Positions 63,279 to 64,000 of a stretch of 64,000 nt of DNA are shown piece after piece. The DNA lies in the NCBI GenBank assembly GCA_002426015.1, contig DINS01000014.1, positions 1 to 64,000 on the forward strand, read 5' to 3'. A program made the translations under genes and the position numbers. The notes under the pieces are model-generated. The model saw only the letters and a program-made list of their open reading frames with translations. It did not search any database and had not been told where the DNA came from. Each line of letters begins with the position of its first letter. Position 1 is the first letter of the stretch. The stretch is from Flavobacteriaceae bacterium UBA5534 (lineage in GTDB: Bacteria > Bacteroidota > Bacteroidia > Flavobacteriales > Flavobacteriaceae).

Positions 63279-64000
63279 ATGTTCAAGAAAGATCAAGACG
63301 TTTTCAATATTCTTTTAGGTGCCGTTTCTGAAGGCGTTGTAATTGTTGATGAACAGCAAAAAATTATTGAAGCCAACCAGTCTGCCGAAACCATTTTTGG
63401 GTATCAGAGAGAAGAACTTATAAATCAGCCTTTAAATATCTTGATTCCTCAACCTTACAGAGCAAATCATAAAACACACGTAAAAGGTTTTGTAGAGCAA
63501 AATCAAAAACGACAAATGGGTAAAGGGCGTGATATTTTTGGGCAACGCAAAGATGGCAGTATTTTCCCTTTAGAAGCAGGTTTGAACCCTTTTAAGATAG
63601 ATAACAAAACCTATGTCATGGCTTTGATTATTGACATAACCGAACGTAAAAACTACACCGAAAAACTTGAACGTACCGTAGAGCTTCGGACTGAAGAACT
63701 GCAATTGGCATTAAATGCAGAAAAAGAGCTCAACGAATTAAAAACAAAATTTTTATCGCTCGTGTCCCATGAGTTCAAAACACCCTTGAGTGGAATTTTG
63801 ACTTCAGCAATGTTGTTGAGCAAATATCGCTTGGAAAATCAGCAAGAAAAAAGAGATAAGCATATATCAACCATTACCAATATTGTTCATCAACTCAATA
63901 CCATATTGAATGATTTTCTATCTGTTGAGAAATTAGAAACCGGAAAAGTAAATTATCATTTTAAGACTTTTAAATTGAGTAAAGTACTCAACGAGGTCAT
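63279..64000 (+). CDS. PAS domain sensor histidine kinase (3' end outside window)
   Basis: First 240 codons. A PAS domain (about 8-125; IVDEQQKIIEANQSAETIFGY ... GSIFPLEAGLNPF) is followed by a coiled coil (about 127-157) and HisKA with H164 in LVSHEFKTPLSGIL. No transmembrane helix in the visible part, so likely cytosolic. The PAS domain resembles FixL/PAS-type oxygen or redox sensors; ligand unknown. ATPase domain lies beyond the window. Confidence 0.85.
   Translation, partial: MFKKDQDVFNILLGAVSEGVVIVDEQQKIIEANQSAETIFGYQREELINQPLNILIPQPYRANHKTHVKGFVEQNQKRQMGKGRDIFGQRKDGSIFPLEAGLNPFKIDNKTYVMALIIDITERKNYTEKLERTVELRTEELQLALNAEKELNELKTKFLSLVSHEFKTPLSGILTSAMLLSKYRLENQQEKRDKHISTITNIVHQLNTILNDFLSVEKLETGKVNYHFKTFKLSKVLNEV

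Overview
The window looks like chromosomal DNA from a marine member of the Flavobacteriaceae (Bacteroidota). The signs are low GC, TAnnTTTG promoter boxes, almost no Shine-Dalgarno sequences except a perfect one at rpsU, a type IX secretion tail on a secreted protease, a tmRNA tag GENNYALAA, bacteroidete lipoboxes, and the order rpsU-xerC-hpf-tRNA expected just upstream of tuf. I cannot name the species. I see no prophage, transposase, integron or CRISPR array.

Layout. 1-1.7 kb: tRNA-Thr fragment, hpf, xerC, rpsU (minus strand). 1.8-9.8 kb: envelope and housekeeping genes (carboxypeptidase-like-domain protein, acyl-CoA dehydrogenase, HhH protein, Na+/alanine symporter, K+ channel with PspC, DUF2851). 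9.9-13 kb: two convergent PLP enzymes of sulfur amino acid metabolism. 13-16.6 kb: a LolC/E-like permease divergent from a translationally coupled NamZ-like lipoprotein and beta-lactamase-fold hydrolase, probably for peptidoglycan salvage. 16.6-23 kb: a paralogous pair of secreted proteins, a YkgJ / thioredoxin-like / sterol desaturase-like operon, a methyltransferase and a lipoprotein amidohydrolase. 23-29 kb: a plug-less beta-barrel and a 1006-residue TPR protein, divergent from ftsE.

28.9-50.8 kb is a surface-polysaccharide region. It holds seven probable nucleotide-sugar or polyprenyl-sugar glycosyltransferases and GT-C-like membrane proteins, an FdtA-like ketoisomerase, an FdtB/WecE-like aminotransferase, a FemAB/GNAT acyltransferase (apparently with a non-standard start), two tandem Wzx flippases and a phytanoyl-CoA dioxygenase-like enzyme. 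It also has a three-gene operon (one-TM protein, kinase-like/methyltransferase fusion, membrane sulfatase-like protein) and a T9SS subtilase with an S74-like partner. The enzymes suggest a glycan with a 3-amino-3,6-dideoxy sugar; the dTDP-glucose genes (rmlA/rmlB) are not in the window.

50.8-60.2 kb: typA, kdsA, small membrane proteins, and an apparently autoregulated creD operon with two near-identical operator-like sequences. 60.2-64 kb: an SDR, a Lys1/AlaDH-like dehydrogenase, ssrA (tmRNA) with a structured leader and terminator, a truncated GIY-YIG remnant, an FMN split-barrel protein, a TerB-like protein, and the start of a PAS histidine kinase cut by the window edge.

The most notable observations are the repeated 23-nt creD operators overlapping a promoter, the 7-bp repeat tract at the start of a DUF1801 gene, the kinase/methyltransferase-TM-sulfatase operon, the GNAT gene that lacks ATG/GTG/TTG at its homology-defined start, the rpsU Shine-Dalgarno, and eight convergent gene pairs with little or no space between stop codons.
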